Shown: positions 53,718 through 63,208, counted from the stretch's first letter. The stretch is 64,000 bases of DNA from Anaerocolumna chitinilytica (GCF_014218355.1 NZ_AP023368.1:433501-497500), one strand, 5' to 3'. Notes: generated from the sequence alone by a model not told the origin. Program-made: numbers and translations.

Positions 53718-54900
53718 GGAGCTGAATTCTATCAGAATAAGCAGTGGAGCTCTCTTTGTTCCAGATAAAAGCAAGGAGAGAAAGCTGCCTTAGGTTATAT
53801 ACTCCCCGGTGTACCCAGGCAATGGGAAGCAGAAAGGGATACTTTTTGGCATAACGATACCGGTATCTTAGCTGAGCGGGAATCGGAAATAAAAATCTTA
53901 TTAGATTGAAGATCATTGTTCTTTTCCCACCCTTTATGTACCGGAGGATGTTGCGGGAAGCGGCTCTTTCATCCGTACGTTTTCCAAAGGTGCCGGCCTC
54001 CAGGATGTCTTCTGTCAGTTTGTTCCGGTAATAGAGAGCTTGCTCCTCTTCTACCGGGAGCAGTTCATCCGGAAGGGGCAAACTAAATAAATCCTGGCAG
54101 ATGGCAAGCAGGGTTCGGGTGAATTTATCATATCCATAGAGTTCTAATTCCGAAAAGATATTTTCCCAGATAATATCCTTGGCGTGAAAGGCTGTAAACA
54201 GCGTAAAGTCACATAATTGCCGTAGCCCGATACCTCCGGAACAAATATGGTGAACAATATGAAAGATTTGGTGAAGAGTCTGGTCCTTCACGGACAGGCT
54301 TAATACAGGTGTTGTATCTAACAGCTCGGTGCTAGTATTGTCCCATACATGAGAAGTAAAATCAGCTTTGCTTTCCATATCGGAATTTTCCGTCAACAGG
54401 GTATGCAGCTCAATATCGGGAAAGCCTTCAAGGGTATAGACAATATGACGCTCACTGAATTCGCCTTTTTTGTAACCCAGCTTAACCAGAGCTGCATGAG
54501 CCCTTTTAAGGTCTTCATAGCGTATTAAAACATCTGCATCACCCATAATACGAAGTTCTTTTACAGGGTAATAATTACGAAGGATTAATCCTTTTAAAGC
54601 AATCATAGGAATTTCTTGTTCCTTAAAATACTGAAAGACTCTCACCATCTGTTCCACATGCTGAATCTGGAATGTTCCTTCCCGAAGCATATCATTCTTC
54701 CAGGAGGAGAGAAGTGCAGGTTCAGGCTTTAATTCTGCGGGGAGTTTTTCTATTACCGGAAATAGTAAGGTATGGACTTGGTGGGCAAGGGCTTCTTCGT
54801 AAATAACGGGCCAATCAGGGACTGACTCAGGCAATACCGGTGACTTACCTGAAATAGCAGCAGATAGAAGTTTAATAAGGATCATTGAATTTTTTTGCAT
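53695..54900 (-). CDS. nucleotidyltransferase family protein (PF14907-like)
   Basis: 401 residues. Text such as IPMIALKGLILRNYYP, ELRIMGDADVLIRYED and FPDIELHTLL matches the NTP_transf_5 family, with GDAD the predicted metal-binding Asp pair. Members recur in lasso-peptide (paeninodin type) and exosortase/EPS clusters together with HprK-like and PqqD-like proteins; their reaction is unknown. It is transcribed against the cassette and overlaps the ABC gene by 23 bp. The start at 54900 follows AGGAGC on the minus strand. Confidence 0.85.
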   Translation of the reverse strand: MQKNSMILIKLLSAAISGKSPVLPESVPDWPVIYEEALAHQVHTLLFPVIEKLPAELKPEPALLSSWKNDMLREGTFQIQHVEQMVRVFQYFKEQEIPMIALKGLILRNYYPVKELRIMGDADVLIRYEDLKRAHAALVKLGYKKGEFSERHIVYTLEGFPDIELHTLLTENSDMESKADFTSHVWDNTSTELLDTTPVLSLSVKDQTLHQIFHIVHHICSGGIGLRQLCDFTLFTAFHAKDIIWENIFSELELYGYDKFTRTLLAICQDLFSLPLPDELLPVEEEQALYYRNKLTEDILEAGTFGKRTDERAASRNILRYIKGGKRTMIFNLIRFLFPIPAQLRYRYRYAKKYPFLLPIAWVHRGVYNLRQLSLLAFIWNKESSTAYSDRIQLLTWLELR

Positions 54901-55054
54901 AACAGCTCCTTAACTAGAAATAATTTACAATTATTATAACCCATGGAAGAGATACGGACAACTATTCCGGTAAGACAGGAATTACGGGAATATAAGATAA
55001 AGTATAATAATAAGACAAGAAGTGCGCGGTTATAGTGCGGAATCGAGGTAAATA

Positions 55055-56266
55055 ATGGAGAGACCAGTCGGACCTAAAGGTAAGAAAATAAAGAAAATAA
55101 CAGGTATAACAGCGGCAGTTATAGCCTTTCTCATACTCTGTGGCTATCTTTTGGCCCATAGTTATATCAGTAAGATGAATCGAGTGGAAGCTCTTTCAAA
55201 AGATGGGGTTATAAAAGAAACTTCTGGGGCAGATATTACTGATGAGGACAGCCGCTTAGATACTGATAGTTCAGGAGAAGCTTTAGGAGGGGATTCATCT
55301 GGAGAAGATGCTTTTGGAGATGATTCATCAGGAGATGATTCATTTGGAGAAGATTCTTCTGGAGATGATTCATCTCCTGAGCTGATCTCCTCAGCAGAGG
55401 AAGCTATTCGAAAGAATATGGAAGATAAAAGTACTTCGGTCTTATCGGATAAGAATGTGTTTAACATACTCTTAATCGGAACAGATAACAGGAAGGTAGG
55501 GGAGAACTCCCGCTCCGATGCTATGATACTCTTATCCATTAATAAGAAGAGTAAAACCATAACTAGTGCATCTTTGCTGAGGGATATTTATCTTCAAATA
55601 CCTGGAAAGAACAACAACCGGTTAAATGCAGCATATGCTTATGGCGGTCCGAGCCTTTTAATGAATACGATTGAACAGAATTTTAAAGTAAGTGTGGATC
55701 GCTATGCATCTGTGGATTTTTATGTATTTATGGATATCATAGATGCTGTTGGAGGAGTAACCATCGAGGTCACCGATAAGGAAATACCTATCATAAATAA
55801 CTATTTGGCTGAGCTTAACAGTTTACGAGGGGAGAAAGAAGGAACAGATTACCTGCAGGAGGCCGGAGTATTAAAGCTGAATGGTAAGCAGGCATTAGCC
55901 TATGCCAGAAACCGGTATATAGGAACTGATTTTGAGAGAACAGCAAGGCAAAGAAGAGTTTTAAGTGAAGCACTGCAAAAGGTTAAGAAGCTGAATCTGA
56001 TTCAGTTGAACAGTCTCCTCAATAAATTGCTGCCGCAGATTACTACAAACCTCACAGAAGGTGAGATATTTTCGATGATTCTATCCATTCCCAAATATGC
56101 AGGTTATAAAATGGATCAAAGTCATATACCGGTAGATAATTCCTACCAGTTTATGCGCATTAGAGGAATGGATGTTATTACACTGAATTTTGATAAGAAC
56201 ATCAAAGTATTGCAGGAACAGTTATATCCTAATCAGAGCAAACGGGAAGTTACTCTAAACCAGTAA
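55055..56266 (+). CDS. LCP-family (LytR-CpsA-Psr) wall-polymer ligase
   Basis: 403 residues. One membrane helix (about 14-35) is followed by a Ser/Gly/Asp-rich acidic repeat (about 68-110), then the LCP domain (about 130-350) with FNILLIGTDNR, SRSDAMILLSINKK, LLRDIYLQI and ALAYARNRYIGTDFERTARQ, including the Asp and Arg that bind polyprenyl pyrophosphate. LCP enzymes transfer finished polymers from undecaprenyl pyrophosphate to peptidoglycan, so it probably attaches an EPS or teichoic acid to the wall. It is the natural end step for the modules upstream. Confidence 0.93.
   Translation: MERPVGPKGKKIKKITGITAAVIAFLILCGYLLAHSYISKMNRVEALSKDGVIKETSGADITDEDSRLDTDSSGEALGGDSSGEDAFGDDSSGDDSFGEDSSGDDSSPELISSAEEAIRKNMEDKSTSVLSDKNVFNILLIGTDNRKVGENSRSDAMILLSINKKSKTITSASLLRDIYLQIPGKNNNRLNAAYAYGGPSLLMNTIEQNFKVSVDRYASVDFYVFMDIIDAVGGVTIEVTDKEIPIINNYLAELNSLRGEKEGTDYLQEAGVLKLNGKQALAYARNRYIGTDFERTARQRRVLSEALQKVKKLNLIQLNSLLNKLLPQITTNLTEGEIFSMILSIPKYAGYKMDQSHIPVDNSYQFMRIRGMDVITLNFDKNIKVLQEQLYPNQSKREVTLNQ
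55284..55377 (+). repeat. imperfect coding repeat in the LCP gene
   Basis: Degenerate tandem units around GATGATTCATCTGGAGA encode repeated Ser-Ser-Gly-Glu/Asp-Asp blocks. They give a flexible acidic spacer between membrane helix and enzyme domain, and could vary in length between strains by slippage. Confidence 0.75.
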
Positions 56267-56351
56267 TATTTTACAAGGAATAGCATCTTAGTTGACTGAA
56301 CTCATAAAATGGTATAACATGGTGGAAACAGATTGAGAAGGGATAAGTACT

Positions 56352-56843
56352 GTGACTAGAAAACGATGGTTAGCCTGGGTTCCGGCAATTCTGATTATGA
56401 TAATAATTTTTTTATTTTCTTCGGAGAACAGCAATGAGTCCTCCAACTTAAGCGGTTCTTTAACAAAATCCATGGTTGAGGCAGTAATCAATGCAGCTGA
56501 TTTAACTGTAACTTCGGCGGAGCAGGAGCATATCATAGAGAGTATACATACCCCTGTAAGGAAGGTTGGACATCTATCAGAGTATGCGATGCTTGGTATT
56601 ACAGTCGCCTTTGCATTAATTTATTGTCATCGGCTGAGAGGGAGAAGGTTGTATCTATTAAGTATCGGCCTTTGCGTCCTTTATGCCTCCAGTGATGAAT
56701 TCCACCAGTTCTTCACGCCCGGTCGGTCGCCGATGATAACGGATGTAGGAATCGATACATTCGGTGCAATTATTGGAATTCTTCTCTGCGCTCAGATATC
56801 TCGTCATATCAACAGGAAGAAGAATGTTAAAAATTACCCTTGA
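56352..56843 (+). CDS. VanZ-family membrane protein, second copy
   Basis: 163 residues, about four helices. IIIFLFSSENSNESSNLS at the N-terminus, RKVGHLSEYAMLGITVAF and the late SSDEFHQFFTPGRSPMITDV are clear VanZ-like motifs (the E/D-x-H-Q-F region). It is not closely similar to the other VanZ protein at 47811. The start is GTG at 56352. Its function is unknown; its place after the LCP gene suggests cell-envelope work. Confidence 0.87.
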   Translation: MTRKRWLAWVPAILIMIIIFLFSSENSNESSNLSGSLTKSMVEAVINAADLTVTSAEQEHIIESIHTPVRKVGHLSEYAMLGITVAFALIYCHRLRGRRLYLLSIGLCVLYASSDEFHQFFTPGRSPMITDVGIDTFGAIIGILLCAQISRHINRKKNVKNYP

Positions 56844-56888
56844 CAAAATTCTCAAAGGGTACTATTATAAAGACACAAAAAAATAAGG

Positions 56889-57034
56889 AAATTCTTCGGG
56901 GCAGGGTTAAATTCCCGACCGGCGGTATAGTCCGCGACCTGATACAGGGTAATAAGTGAAGTTAAAACTTACTGGTATCAGTTGATTTGGTGCAATTCCA
57001 AAACCGACAGTATAGTCTGGATGTGAGAAGAAAC
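56889..57034 (+). promoter_or_regulatory. FMN riboswitch (RFN element)
   Basis: The conserved blocks are all present: TCTTCGGGGCAGGGT, AATTCCCGACCGGCGGT, AGTCCGCGAC, TTGATTTGGTGCAATTCC and AAACCGACAG, TAGTCTGGATG and the closing GAGAAGAA. This is the well-known FMN-sensing aptamer. With the terminator that follows it should switch off ribU when FMN is plentiful. Confidence 0.97.
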
Positions 57035-57066
57035 TGATTGCAGAATATGCATTATTGCATGTACGT

Positions 57067-57104
57067 AAAAAGCCCCGAATTACTATTATTCGGGGCTTTT
57101 ATTA
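57067..57104 (+). terminator. riboswitch-controlled terminator before ribU
   Basis: AAAAGCCCCGAAT pairs with ATTCGGGGCTTTT around a 7-base loop and runs into T-rich sequence. Placed 33 bp after the aptamer and well before ribU, it is the expression platform. Confidence 0.93.
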
Positions 57105-57229
57105 TTTCTGCTGAAAGAATCTGTAGCAGTTACAACGCATAGATTCTCTTGGTCAGGGTGAGAATAACATTTTAAAATGTTTTCCACGCATAAAACCAGG
57201 AATTTCCTTCCTAAAAAGGAGAGAATATT

Positions 57230-57847
57230 ATGAAGACATCACAAAACAACACAATGAAGGAAAGCTATGTAAAAAGTTCTGTTTTTAGTACAAGAGCAAT
57301 GGTTACGATAAGTCTCTTAACAGCTTTATCCTATGTATTAATGTTGCTGGAGTCCCCTCCCTATATCGGTTTTTTAAGACTTGAATTCAGTGATATACCG
57401 GCGATATTAGGCGCTTTTTGGTTTGGGCCGGCAGCAGGAATTCTAATAGAATTTCTAAAGAACCTCATAAAAGGAATTACTGCTTCCAATACCATGGGAA
57501 TCGGTGAACTTGCCAACTTTATTGTAAGTGTTGCATACGTTGTACCTGCAAGCTTACTCTTTCGTAAATTAAAAGGAAAATATAAGTCAGTATTCGCTTT
57601 TGGTGCTGCAACCATTTCTATGATGATTGTAGGATTCCTAATGAATTACTTTGTAACCATACCTTTGTATGCCAGAATGTACGGTGGCATCGATAATATT
57701 GTAGGCTTGGCTTCTATGGTACCTGGTATTAAGAATATGTTTACCTTAATCTTAATTGGAATCACACCTTTTAATCTGGTAAAAGGTATATTTCTCGGTA
57801 TTGTAGGTCATATCACTTATGAAATATTAAAAAAAGTAATCCGTTAA
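57230..57847 (+). CDS. ribU: riboflavin ECF transporter S component
   Basis: Substrate-binding membrane subunit that takes up riboflavin with the shared ECF module (EcfA, EcfA', EcfT, not in this window). 205 residues, about six helices. ARLxxxxLL-like text, GFLRLEFSDIPAILGAFWFGP and NFIVSVAYVVPASL are typical of RibU. The FMN riboswitch upstream supports riboflavin or FMN as substrate. The start at 57230 follows AAAAAGGAGAG. Confidence 0.95.
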   Translation: MKTSQNNTMKESYVKSSVFSTRAMVTISLLTALSYVLMLLESPPYIGFLRLEFSDIPAILGAFWFGPAAGILIEFLKNLIKGITASNTMGIGELANFIVSVAYVVPASLLFRKLKGKYKSVFAFGAATISMMIVGFLMNYFVTIPLYARMYGGIDNIVGLASMVPGIKNMFTLILIGITPFNLVKGIFLGIVGHITYEILKKVIR

Positions 57848-57908
57848 AAAAATGACTTTTTAAATCATGCTATATCTGCTATAATTGTCACATACTTCTA
57901 ATGCAAGC

Positions 57909-57934
57909 AGTATCGTAAGTTAGCTTACGGTACT
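57909..57934 (+). terminator. hairpin between ribU and tsaE
   Basis: AGTATCGTAAG pairs with CTTACGGTACT (11 bp, one G-T) around TTAG; only a short T-rich tail (TCTT) follows. It may be a weak ribU terminator or a hairpin in the tsaE leader. Confidence 0.5.
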
Positions 57935-57976
57935 TCTTGGCGTTTTAAGAGAATTCACTGAGGACTGTGAGAACTT

Positions 57977-58417
57977 ATGATAATAGAAACCAATAGCAGG
58001 GAAGAAACCTTTGAACTTGGGAAGCGTTTGGGAGAGCAGGCAAAGTCAGGAGAAATATATTGTCTGTCCGGAGATTTAGGAACCGGGAAGACAGTATTTA
58101 CACAAGGCTTTGCAAGAGGTCTTGGAATTACGGAACCGGTAAACAGCCCAACCTTTACGATTGTTTCCGAGTATGAGGAAGGAAGGCTTCCCCTGTATCA
58201 TTTTGATGTATATCGCATTGAAGATATCGAAGAGATGGAGGAAATAGGGTACGAAGATTATTTCTACGGAGAAGGTGTCTGCCTTGTAGAATGGGCTGAG
58301 TTAATTAAAGAATTGCTTCCTGAAACCCTTACCTCTATTACGATAGAAAAGAACACAGCAAAAGGCTTTGATTACCGAAAGATTACGGTCACCGGCGGTA
58401 AGCTTATAGAAGAATAA
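57977..58417 (+). CDS. tsaE: tRNA threonylcarbamoyladenosine synthesis ATPase TsaE
   Basis: 146 residues, P-loop protein that drives the TsaBD complex in making t6A at position 37 of ANN-decoding tRNAs. Walker A is GDLGTGKTVFTQG (about 34-46), with NSPTFTIVSEYE and FDVYRIEDIEEMEEIGYEDY typical of the family. The order tsaE, tsaB, rimI is common in Firmicutes; tsaD is a little further on. The start has only a weak GAG-type site (GAGAAC). Confidence 0.96.
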   Translation: MIIETNSREETFELGKRLGEQAKSGEIYCLSGDLGTGKTVFTQGFARGLGITEPVNSPTFTIVSEYEEGRLPLYHFDVYRIEDIEEMEEIGYEDYFYGEGVCLVEWAELIKELLPETLTSITIEKNTAKGFDYRKITVTGGKLIEE

Positions 58418-58472
58418 AATAGAATAAGAATTGATAAATTCTTGTAAGCTTGCTGTTTATGAAAGGAGTTAC

Positions 58473-59180
58473 ATGAAGATATTAGCACTGGACAGTTCCG
58501 GACTTGTTGCTTCTGTGGCTGTGGTAACAGAGGATAAAGTACTGGGAGAATTCACTGTCAACAATAAGAAGACCCATTCTCAGACCCTTCTTCCTATGGT
58601 AGATGAGGTTCTTAAAATACTTGATATTGATGTGAAAGAGCTCGATGCAATTGCCGTTGCTGGAGGTCCGGGTTCCTTTACCGGATTGCGTATAGGTGCT
58701 TCTACTGCAAAAGGCCTGGCACTGGTTCTGGATATTCCGATAATTAATATACCTACTGTAGATTCCCTTGCATATAATCTGTATGGAACAGACCATTTAA
58801 TCTGTCCTATGATGGATGCCAGAAGAAACCAGGTCTATACAGGTTTATATGAATGGCAGGAGGGCGAATTTAAAGTGGTTCTGCCGCAGTTTGCCGCAGA
58901 GGTAGAAGAATTGGCAGAAAAGCTTAACAGCTATAACCGGGAAATTATATTCCTTGGTGACGGTGTGGAAGCTCAGCTTAGTAAGTTTGCACCTTTACTG
59001 AAAGCTCCTTATTCTATTGCTCCTGTTCATCTTTCAAAGCAAAGAGCAGCAGCCCTTGGAGCTTTAGGGGTAGAGTATTACAAAGCCGGTAAGTTGCAAG
59101 AGGGAGACAGTTTTGAGCCGGAATATCTTAGAATGTCCCAGGCAGAACGCGAAAGAGCTGAAAAGCAGCAGCAAATTTAA
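58473..59180 (+). CDS. tsaB: tRNA threonylcarbamoyladenosine complex protein TsaB
   Basis: 235 residues of the ASKHA fold, non-catalytic partner of TsaD. ILALDSSGLVASVAVV at the start and AVAGGPGSFTGLRIGASTAKG are signature stretches. The start at 58473 follows GAAAGGAG and gives the normal N-terminus; the frame extends upstream to 58431 without a site. It lies 55 bp after tsaE. Confidence 0.95.
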   Translation: MKILALDSSGLVASVAVVTEDKVLGEFTVNNKKTHSQTLLPMVDEVLKILDIDVKELDAIAVAGGPGSFTGLRIGASTAKGLALVLDIPIINIPTVDSLAYNLYGTDHLICPMMDARRNQVYTGLYEWQEGEFKVVLPQFAAEVEELAEKLNSYNREIIFLGDGVEAQLSKFAPLLKAPYSIAPVHLSKQRAAALGALGVEYYKAGKLQEGDSFEPEYLRMSQAERERAEKQQQI

Positions 59181-59192
59181 TAATGTGTTTAT

Positions 59193-59245
59193 ACGGCCTG
59201 AGAGAACAATCAATAAGAGATGATAGTTTTTCTCGGGTCCGTTTT
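59193..59245 (+). terminator. terminator-like hairpin after tsaB
   Basis: CGGCCTGAGAGAA and TTCTCGGGTCCG pair with a few mismatches over a long loop, followed by TTTT. It may reduce readthrough into rimI. Confidence 0.55.
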
Positions 59246-59277
59246 GTTATGGTAAATGAAAGGAAAAGAGTGATATA

Positions 59278-59721
59278 ATGAGTATACATCAAATGGTAGT
59301 CCGTCCCATGAAGCCAGAAGACATGGAACAGGTATATACAATCGAATACAATTCCTTTTCAAGACCCTGGAGTCAGGAATCCTTTCTAAACTCCTTGAAG
59401 AATCCGCAGAATCTCTATCTGGTTGCAGAAGCTGAGGGAATTATTCTTGGTTATTGCGGATTGTGGGGAATTGTTGGCGAAGGTGAGATAACCAATGTTG
59501 CTGTTGATAAAAAGTACCGGAACCAGGGGGTAGGGGAAAGGATTTTGACAGAGCTGATAGAGAGCGGGCGCAAGATGGGAATTGCCGCCTTTACACTGGA
59601 AGTACGTCAAAGCAATCTGTCTGCTATTCATCTCTATCATAAGCTGGGATTCGTGGATACAGCGGTCAGAAAGAACTATTACGAGGCACCGGTAGAAGAT
59701 GCACTGATTATGTGGTTGTAA
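59278..59721 (+). CDS. rimI: ribosomal protein-alanine N-acetyltransferase-like protein
   Basis: 147-residue GNAT protein. VRPMKPEDMEQVYTIEYNSF, the acetyl-CoA loop VDKKYRNQGVGERILTEL and VRQSNLSAIHLYHKLGF match RimI, which acetylates the N-terminus of ribosomal protein S18 in E. coli. Its place next to tsaB is typical. The target in this organism is not proven. The start at 59278 has AAAGGAAAAG before it. Confidence 0.9.
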   Translation: MSIHQMVVRPMKPEDMEQVYTIEYNSFSRPWSQESFLNSLKNPQNLYLVAEAEGIILGYCGLWGIVGEGEITNVAVDKKYRNQGVGERILTELIESGRKMGIAAFTLEVRQSNLSAIHLYHKLGFVDTAVRKNYYEAPVEDALIMWL

Positions 59722-59795
59722 TTCCCACTGTAAATTTTCTGGATTTCAAGTTATAATAATCTCAAGAAGGCGGACAAGTTGGCGGGAGGAATATT

Positions 59796-60041
59796 ATGAG
59801 AAACTTAAAAAGGGTACCAATAATCAATCATGATATCTATTGTAATGTTTGCGGAAAAAAAATCGCAATGGAGCATGGAATAATGAAGGAAGACGTATTT
59901 GAAGCGGCAAAAGAGTGGGGATACTTCTCAAAATATGATTTAGAGGTCCATAAGTTTAACATCTGCGAAGAGTGCTATGACCGGTTAATATCATCCTTTA
60001 AAATTCCGATACAGAAAGTTCATAAAAGAGAAGCATTATAA
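59796..60041 (+). CDS. small conserved protein with two CxxC pairs
   Basis: 81 residues. CNVCGKK (about 17-23) and CEECYDR (about 57-63) make a likely zinc-binding pair of knuckles, separated by a helical part (MKEDVFEAAKEWGYF). Proteins of this type are common and uncharacterised in Clostridia. The start follows GGCGGGAGG, and a terminator comes after the gene. Confidence 0.75.
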   Translation: MRNLKRVPIINHDIYCNVCGKKIAMEHGIMKEDVFEAAKEWGYFSKYDLEVHKFNICEECYDRLISSFKIPIQKVHKREAL

Positions 60042-60057
60042 GCAGTAATATAAAAGG

Positions 60058-60098
60058 ACAAGCAGGAACACCAAAAAATGGTGCGCCTGCTTGTTTTA
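60058..60098 (+). terminator. rho-independent terminator
   Basis: ACAAGCAGG-AACACC pairs with GGTGCG-CCTGCTTGT around AAAAAAT, ending in TTTT. Confidence 0.85.
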
Positions 60099-60301
60099 AT
60101 TATAAGAATTGTAAGATGGCTGAGGTATTTTATCATAGGGGTAAGGCTATACTTTATATAGCTCTTACAGTATGTCCGGAGGTATGAAATTCATCTTAGG
60201 GTACTGTTTTTACAGGGCTTGCTAACTGATATGCATTGTGGTACTATTTAGAAAACGTTAAAAATAACGATTCGAGATATGCAGTAAAGTGAGGAAAATA
60301 C

Positions 60302-61216
60302 ATGTTAGATGTTTGTTTGCTTGGAACCAGCGGAATGATGCCTTTACCAAACAGGTGGCTGACGGCATTGATGACCAGGTATAATGGTTCCAGTCTTTTA
60401 ATAGACTGCGGAGAAGGCACCCAGATTGCAATTAAGGAGAAAGGCTGGAGTTTCCATCCTATTGATGTGATTTGCTTTACCCATTATCATGGGGACCATA
60501 TCAGCGGATTACCAGGTCTGTTACTTACCATGGGAAATGCTGACCGGACTGAGCCTGTAACCATGATAGGACCGAAAGGTCTGGAAAGGGTAGTAAGTGC
60601 TCTTCGGGTAATTGCACCGGAGCTGCCCTTTGATATTAATTTTATAGAGATTAACGGAGCAGAAGAAGAATTCCGTATAAATGGTTATGTAATACAGGCT
60701 TTTAAAGTAAATCATAACGTACTTTGCTATGGTTACAATGTTTTAATTGAGCGTGGCGGAAGATTCTATACAGAGAAAGCTATTGAAAATGAAGTACCTC
60801 AAAAATATTGGAATAAGCTGCAAAAGGGAGAGACAATCGAAGCCGACGGAAGAATATATACACCGGAATTGGTCTTAGGCGGCCGACGAAAAGGAATTAA
60901 GCTTACCTATTGCACTGACACAAGGCCTATTGCTTCAATCAGTGAGCATGCAAAAGATGCAGATCTATTCATCTGTGAAGGAATGTACGGTGAGAAGGAT
61001 AAGGATGATAAAGCAGCAGAGCATAAGCATATGACCTTTTATGATGCGGCAAGATTAGCAAAGGCAGCTGATGCGAAAGAGCTTTGGCTTACCCATTATA
61101 GCCCTTCTTTAATCAGGCCGGAGGAATTTATGGCGGATACCCGTGCTATTTTTGCCAATGCCAAAGCCGGAACAGACAAGAAAAGCGTTGTTCTGGAATT
61201 TGACCCCAATGAATAA
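60302..61216 (+). CDS. rnz: ribonuclease Z
   Basis: Metallo-beta-lactamase-fold endonuclease that trims tRNA 3' ends. 304 residues, normal length. LLGTSGMMPLPNR at the N-terminus, the metal motif FTHYHGDHISGLPGLL, KVNHN, YCTDTRP and the late HMTFYDAARLAK and LTHYSP are family marks. The start codon is ATG at 60302 with GAGGAAA before it. About 200 bp between the terminator and this gene show no other feature. Confidence 0.96.
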   Translation: MLDVCLLGTSGMMPLPNRWLTALMTRYNGSSLLIDCGEGTQIAIKEKGWSFHPIDVICFTHYHGDHISGLPGLLLTMGNADRTEPVTMIGPKGLERVVSALRVIAPELPFDINFIEINGAEEEFRINGYVIQAFKVNHNVLCYGYNVLIERGGRFYTEKAIENEVPQKYWNKLQKGETIEADGRIYTPELVLGGRRKGIKLTYCTDTRPIASISEHAKDADLFICEGMYGEKDKDDKAAEHKHMTFYDAARLAKAADAKELWLTHYSPSLIRPEEFMADTRAIFANAKAGTDKKSVVLEFDPNE

Positions 61217-61301
61217 TGAGTTTAACAGAAAGGAACTGCCGGCAGTGTAATGCCAGTTTGACTTTAGGAAGGATTTTTACACCAGGGCAGCTGAAAGAGA
61301 A

Positions 61302-62324
61302 ATGGATAAGGATATATTGATTCTGGCGATAGAATCTTCCTGTGATGAGACCGCAGCAGCAGTTGTTAAAAATGGCAGGACGGTACTATCAAACGTAATA
61401 TCATCCCAGATAGCGCTTCATACCCTGTATGGTGGTGTAGTGCCGGAAATTGCGTCCAGAAAGCACATAGAAAAGATAAATCAGGTAATCAAAGAAGCTT
61501 TAACAGAAGCAAATACAACATTAGATGAGATTGATGCCATAGGTGTTACCTACGGCCCGGGGTTGGTAGGGGCATTATTGGTTGGCGTAGCAGAAGCAAA
61601 GGCTATCAGTTACGCGGCAGGAAAACCGCTGGTAGGAGTGCATCACATAGAAGGGCATGTTTCTGCCAATTTCATAGAGCATAAAGACCTGGAGCCTCCC
61701 TTTTTATGCTTAATCGTATCGGGAGGGCATACCCATTTGGTAGTGGTAAAGGATTATGGAAAGTATGAGATAATCGGAAGAACCCATGATGATGCCGCAG
61801 GAGAAGCCTTTGACAAGGTAGCCAGAGCAATCGGACTTGGTTATCCGGGAGGACCGAAGGTAGACAAGCTTGCCAAAGAGGGGAATAAGAATGCCATAGC
61901 TTTTCCCAGAGCTAATATTGCGGATGCACCTTATGACTTTAGCTTTAGCGGGGTGAAATCTGCTGTTCTAAACCACCTCAATTCCTGTGAAATGAAGATG
62001 GAAGAAGTAAACAGAGCTGACATAGCAGCTTCTTTTCAGGAGGCAGTTGTGGATGCTCTTGTATCGAAAACCCTTTTAGCCGCCAAAGACTTAAAGTTAT
62101 CTCAAGTTGCTTTGGCAGGTGGAGTAGCATCCAATTCAGCCTTAAGGGAAGCAATGGAAGAAGGCTGCAAAAAGAAAGGTCTTAAACTATATTATCCATC
62201 TCCAATCTTATGTACAGACAATGCTGCCATGATAGGGGCAGCAGCTTATTATGAATATCTTGGAGGAACCAGGCATGGTCTGGACCTGAATGCAATACCC
62301 AATCTTAAAATAGGACAACGCTAA
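61302..62324 (+). CDS. tsaD: tRNA N6-adenosine threonylcarbamoyltransferase TsaD
   Basis: 340 residues, catalytic subunit that moves the threonylcarbamoyl group to A37 of t[19 protein letters not shown], the metal-binding [20 protein letters not shown] and [15 protein letters not shown] are all present. It completes the t6A set with tsaE and tsaB in this stretch. The site before the ATG is AAAGAGAA, weak but in place. Confidence 0.97.
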   Translation: MDKDILILAIESSCDETAAAVVKNGRTVLSNVISSQIALHTLYGGVVPEIASRKHIEKINQVIKEALTEANTTLDEIDAIGVTYGPGLVGALLVGVAEAKAISYAAGKPLVGVHHIEGHVSANFIEHKDLEPPFLCLIVSGGHTHLVVVKDYGKYEIIGRTHDDAAGEAFDKVARAIGLGYPGGPKVDKLAKEGNKNAIAFPRANIADAPYDFSFSGVKSAVLNHLNSCEMKMEEVNRADIAASFQEAVVDALVSKTLLAAKDLKLSQVALAGGVASNSALREAMEEGCKKKGLKLYYPSPILCTDNAAMIGAAAYYEYLGGTRHGLDLNAIPNLKIGQR

Positions 62325-62417
62325 TGAAATATACGATAGCTGTTTTCCGGGTATCAGCCGGATATTAGTAATTGATGTACTATTGATATCATTATGACCG
62401 GAGAAGAGAGGGATAAA

Positions 62418-63137
62418 ATGGGACAAGAGAAAATAAGCGCTATCCTGCTAGCCGGTGGAAGCGGTAAAAGAATGCAGTCTGATATTCCAAAGCAGTATAT
62501 GCTTTTGGGAGAGAAACCGGTACTTTGCTATTCCTTGGAAGCATTTGATAAAAGCAGTGTGGACGAAATTCTATTGGTAGTAAATGAAAACGATATAGAA
62601 TATCTGGAGGACAACATCCTTAGCCGGTACCCCTTAGAAAAGCCGGTCCGTGTAGTAACGGGAGGAGAAGAGCGCTATCATTCGGTCTATAATGGGCTAA
62701 AAGCGATATCTAAAGGGGAGTATGTTCTGATACACGATGGTGCAAGACCTTTTATTACTACGGAAATGATAGAGGAGATAATAGTAAGCTTAAGAGAGCA
62801 CCCGGCTTGTGCTGTAGGTGTTCCAGTTAAAGATACAATTAAAATTGTTGATACAACAGGAACAATTACAGAAACACCAGATCGCAGCTTTGTTTGGGCA
62901 ATCCAAACACCCCAGGCATTTTCACGTTCTCTGATTTCAAGGGCATATGATATGCTCCTGGGTGAATTTCACAAAGACGTTCAAGATAAGAAGATATCAA
63001 TAACAGATGATACAATGGTTCTTGAATATACTTTGAATTATCCGGTTAAAATGATTATGGGCAGTTATAGAAATATTAAGATAACCACCCAGGAAGATCT
63101 GATTATGGGAGAAGCGCTTTTACAGCGTAAAAAATGA
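62418..63137 (+). CDS. ispD: 2-C-methyl-D-erythritol 4-phosphate cytidylyltransferase
   Basis: Third step of the MEP isoprenoid pathway: MEP and CTP give CDP-ME. 239 residues. LLAGGSGKRMQSDIPKQY is the CTP-binding glycine-rich loop, HDGARPF and AVGVPVKDTIK follow, and TDDTMVLEY is near the end. The start at 62418 follows GAGAGGGA; an in-frame ATG at 62394 has no site. The two tRNA genes follow after about 115 bp. Confidence 0.95.
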   Translation: MGQEKISAILLAGGSGKRMQSDIPKQYMLLGEKPVLCYSLEAFDKSSVDEILLVVNENDIEYLEDNILSRYPLEKPVRVVTGGEERYHSVYNGLKAISKGEYVLIHDGARPFITTEMIEEIIVSLREHPACAVGVPVKDTIKIVDTTGTITETPDRSFVWAIQTPQAFSRSLISRAYDMLLGEFHKDVQDKKISITDDTMVLEYTLNYPVKMIMGSYRNIKITTQEDLIMGEALLQRKK

Positions 63138-63208
63138 GAATTAATCATAACTTTTAAAAAAATTACAACAAAAGATACAAAAAAACAAAAAAATAAGCTT
63201 AAAAGTGC

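Noticed and set aside
57880..57894. Another tandem TGTCACA promoter before tsaE
   Set aside because: Only a single TGTCACA is present and it lies downstream of the TATAAT, so the arrangement does not fit the three real copies.
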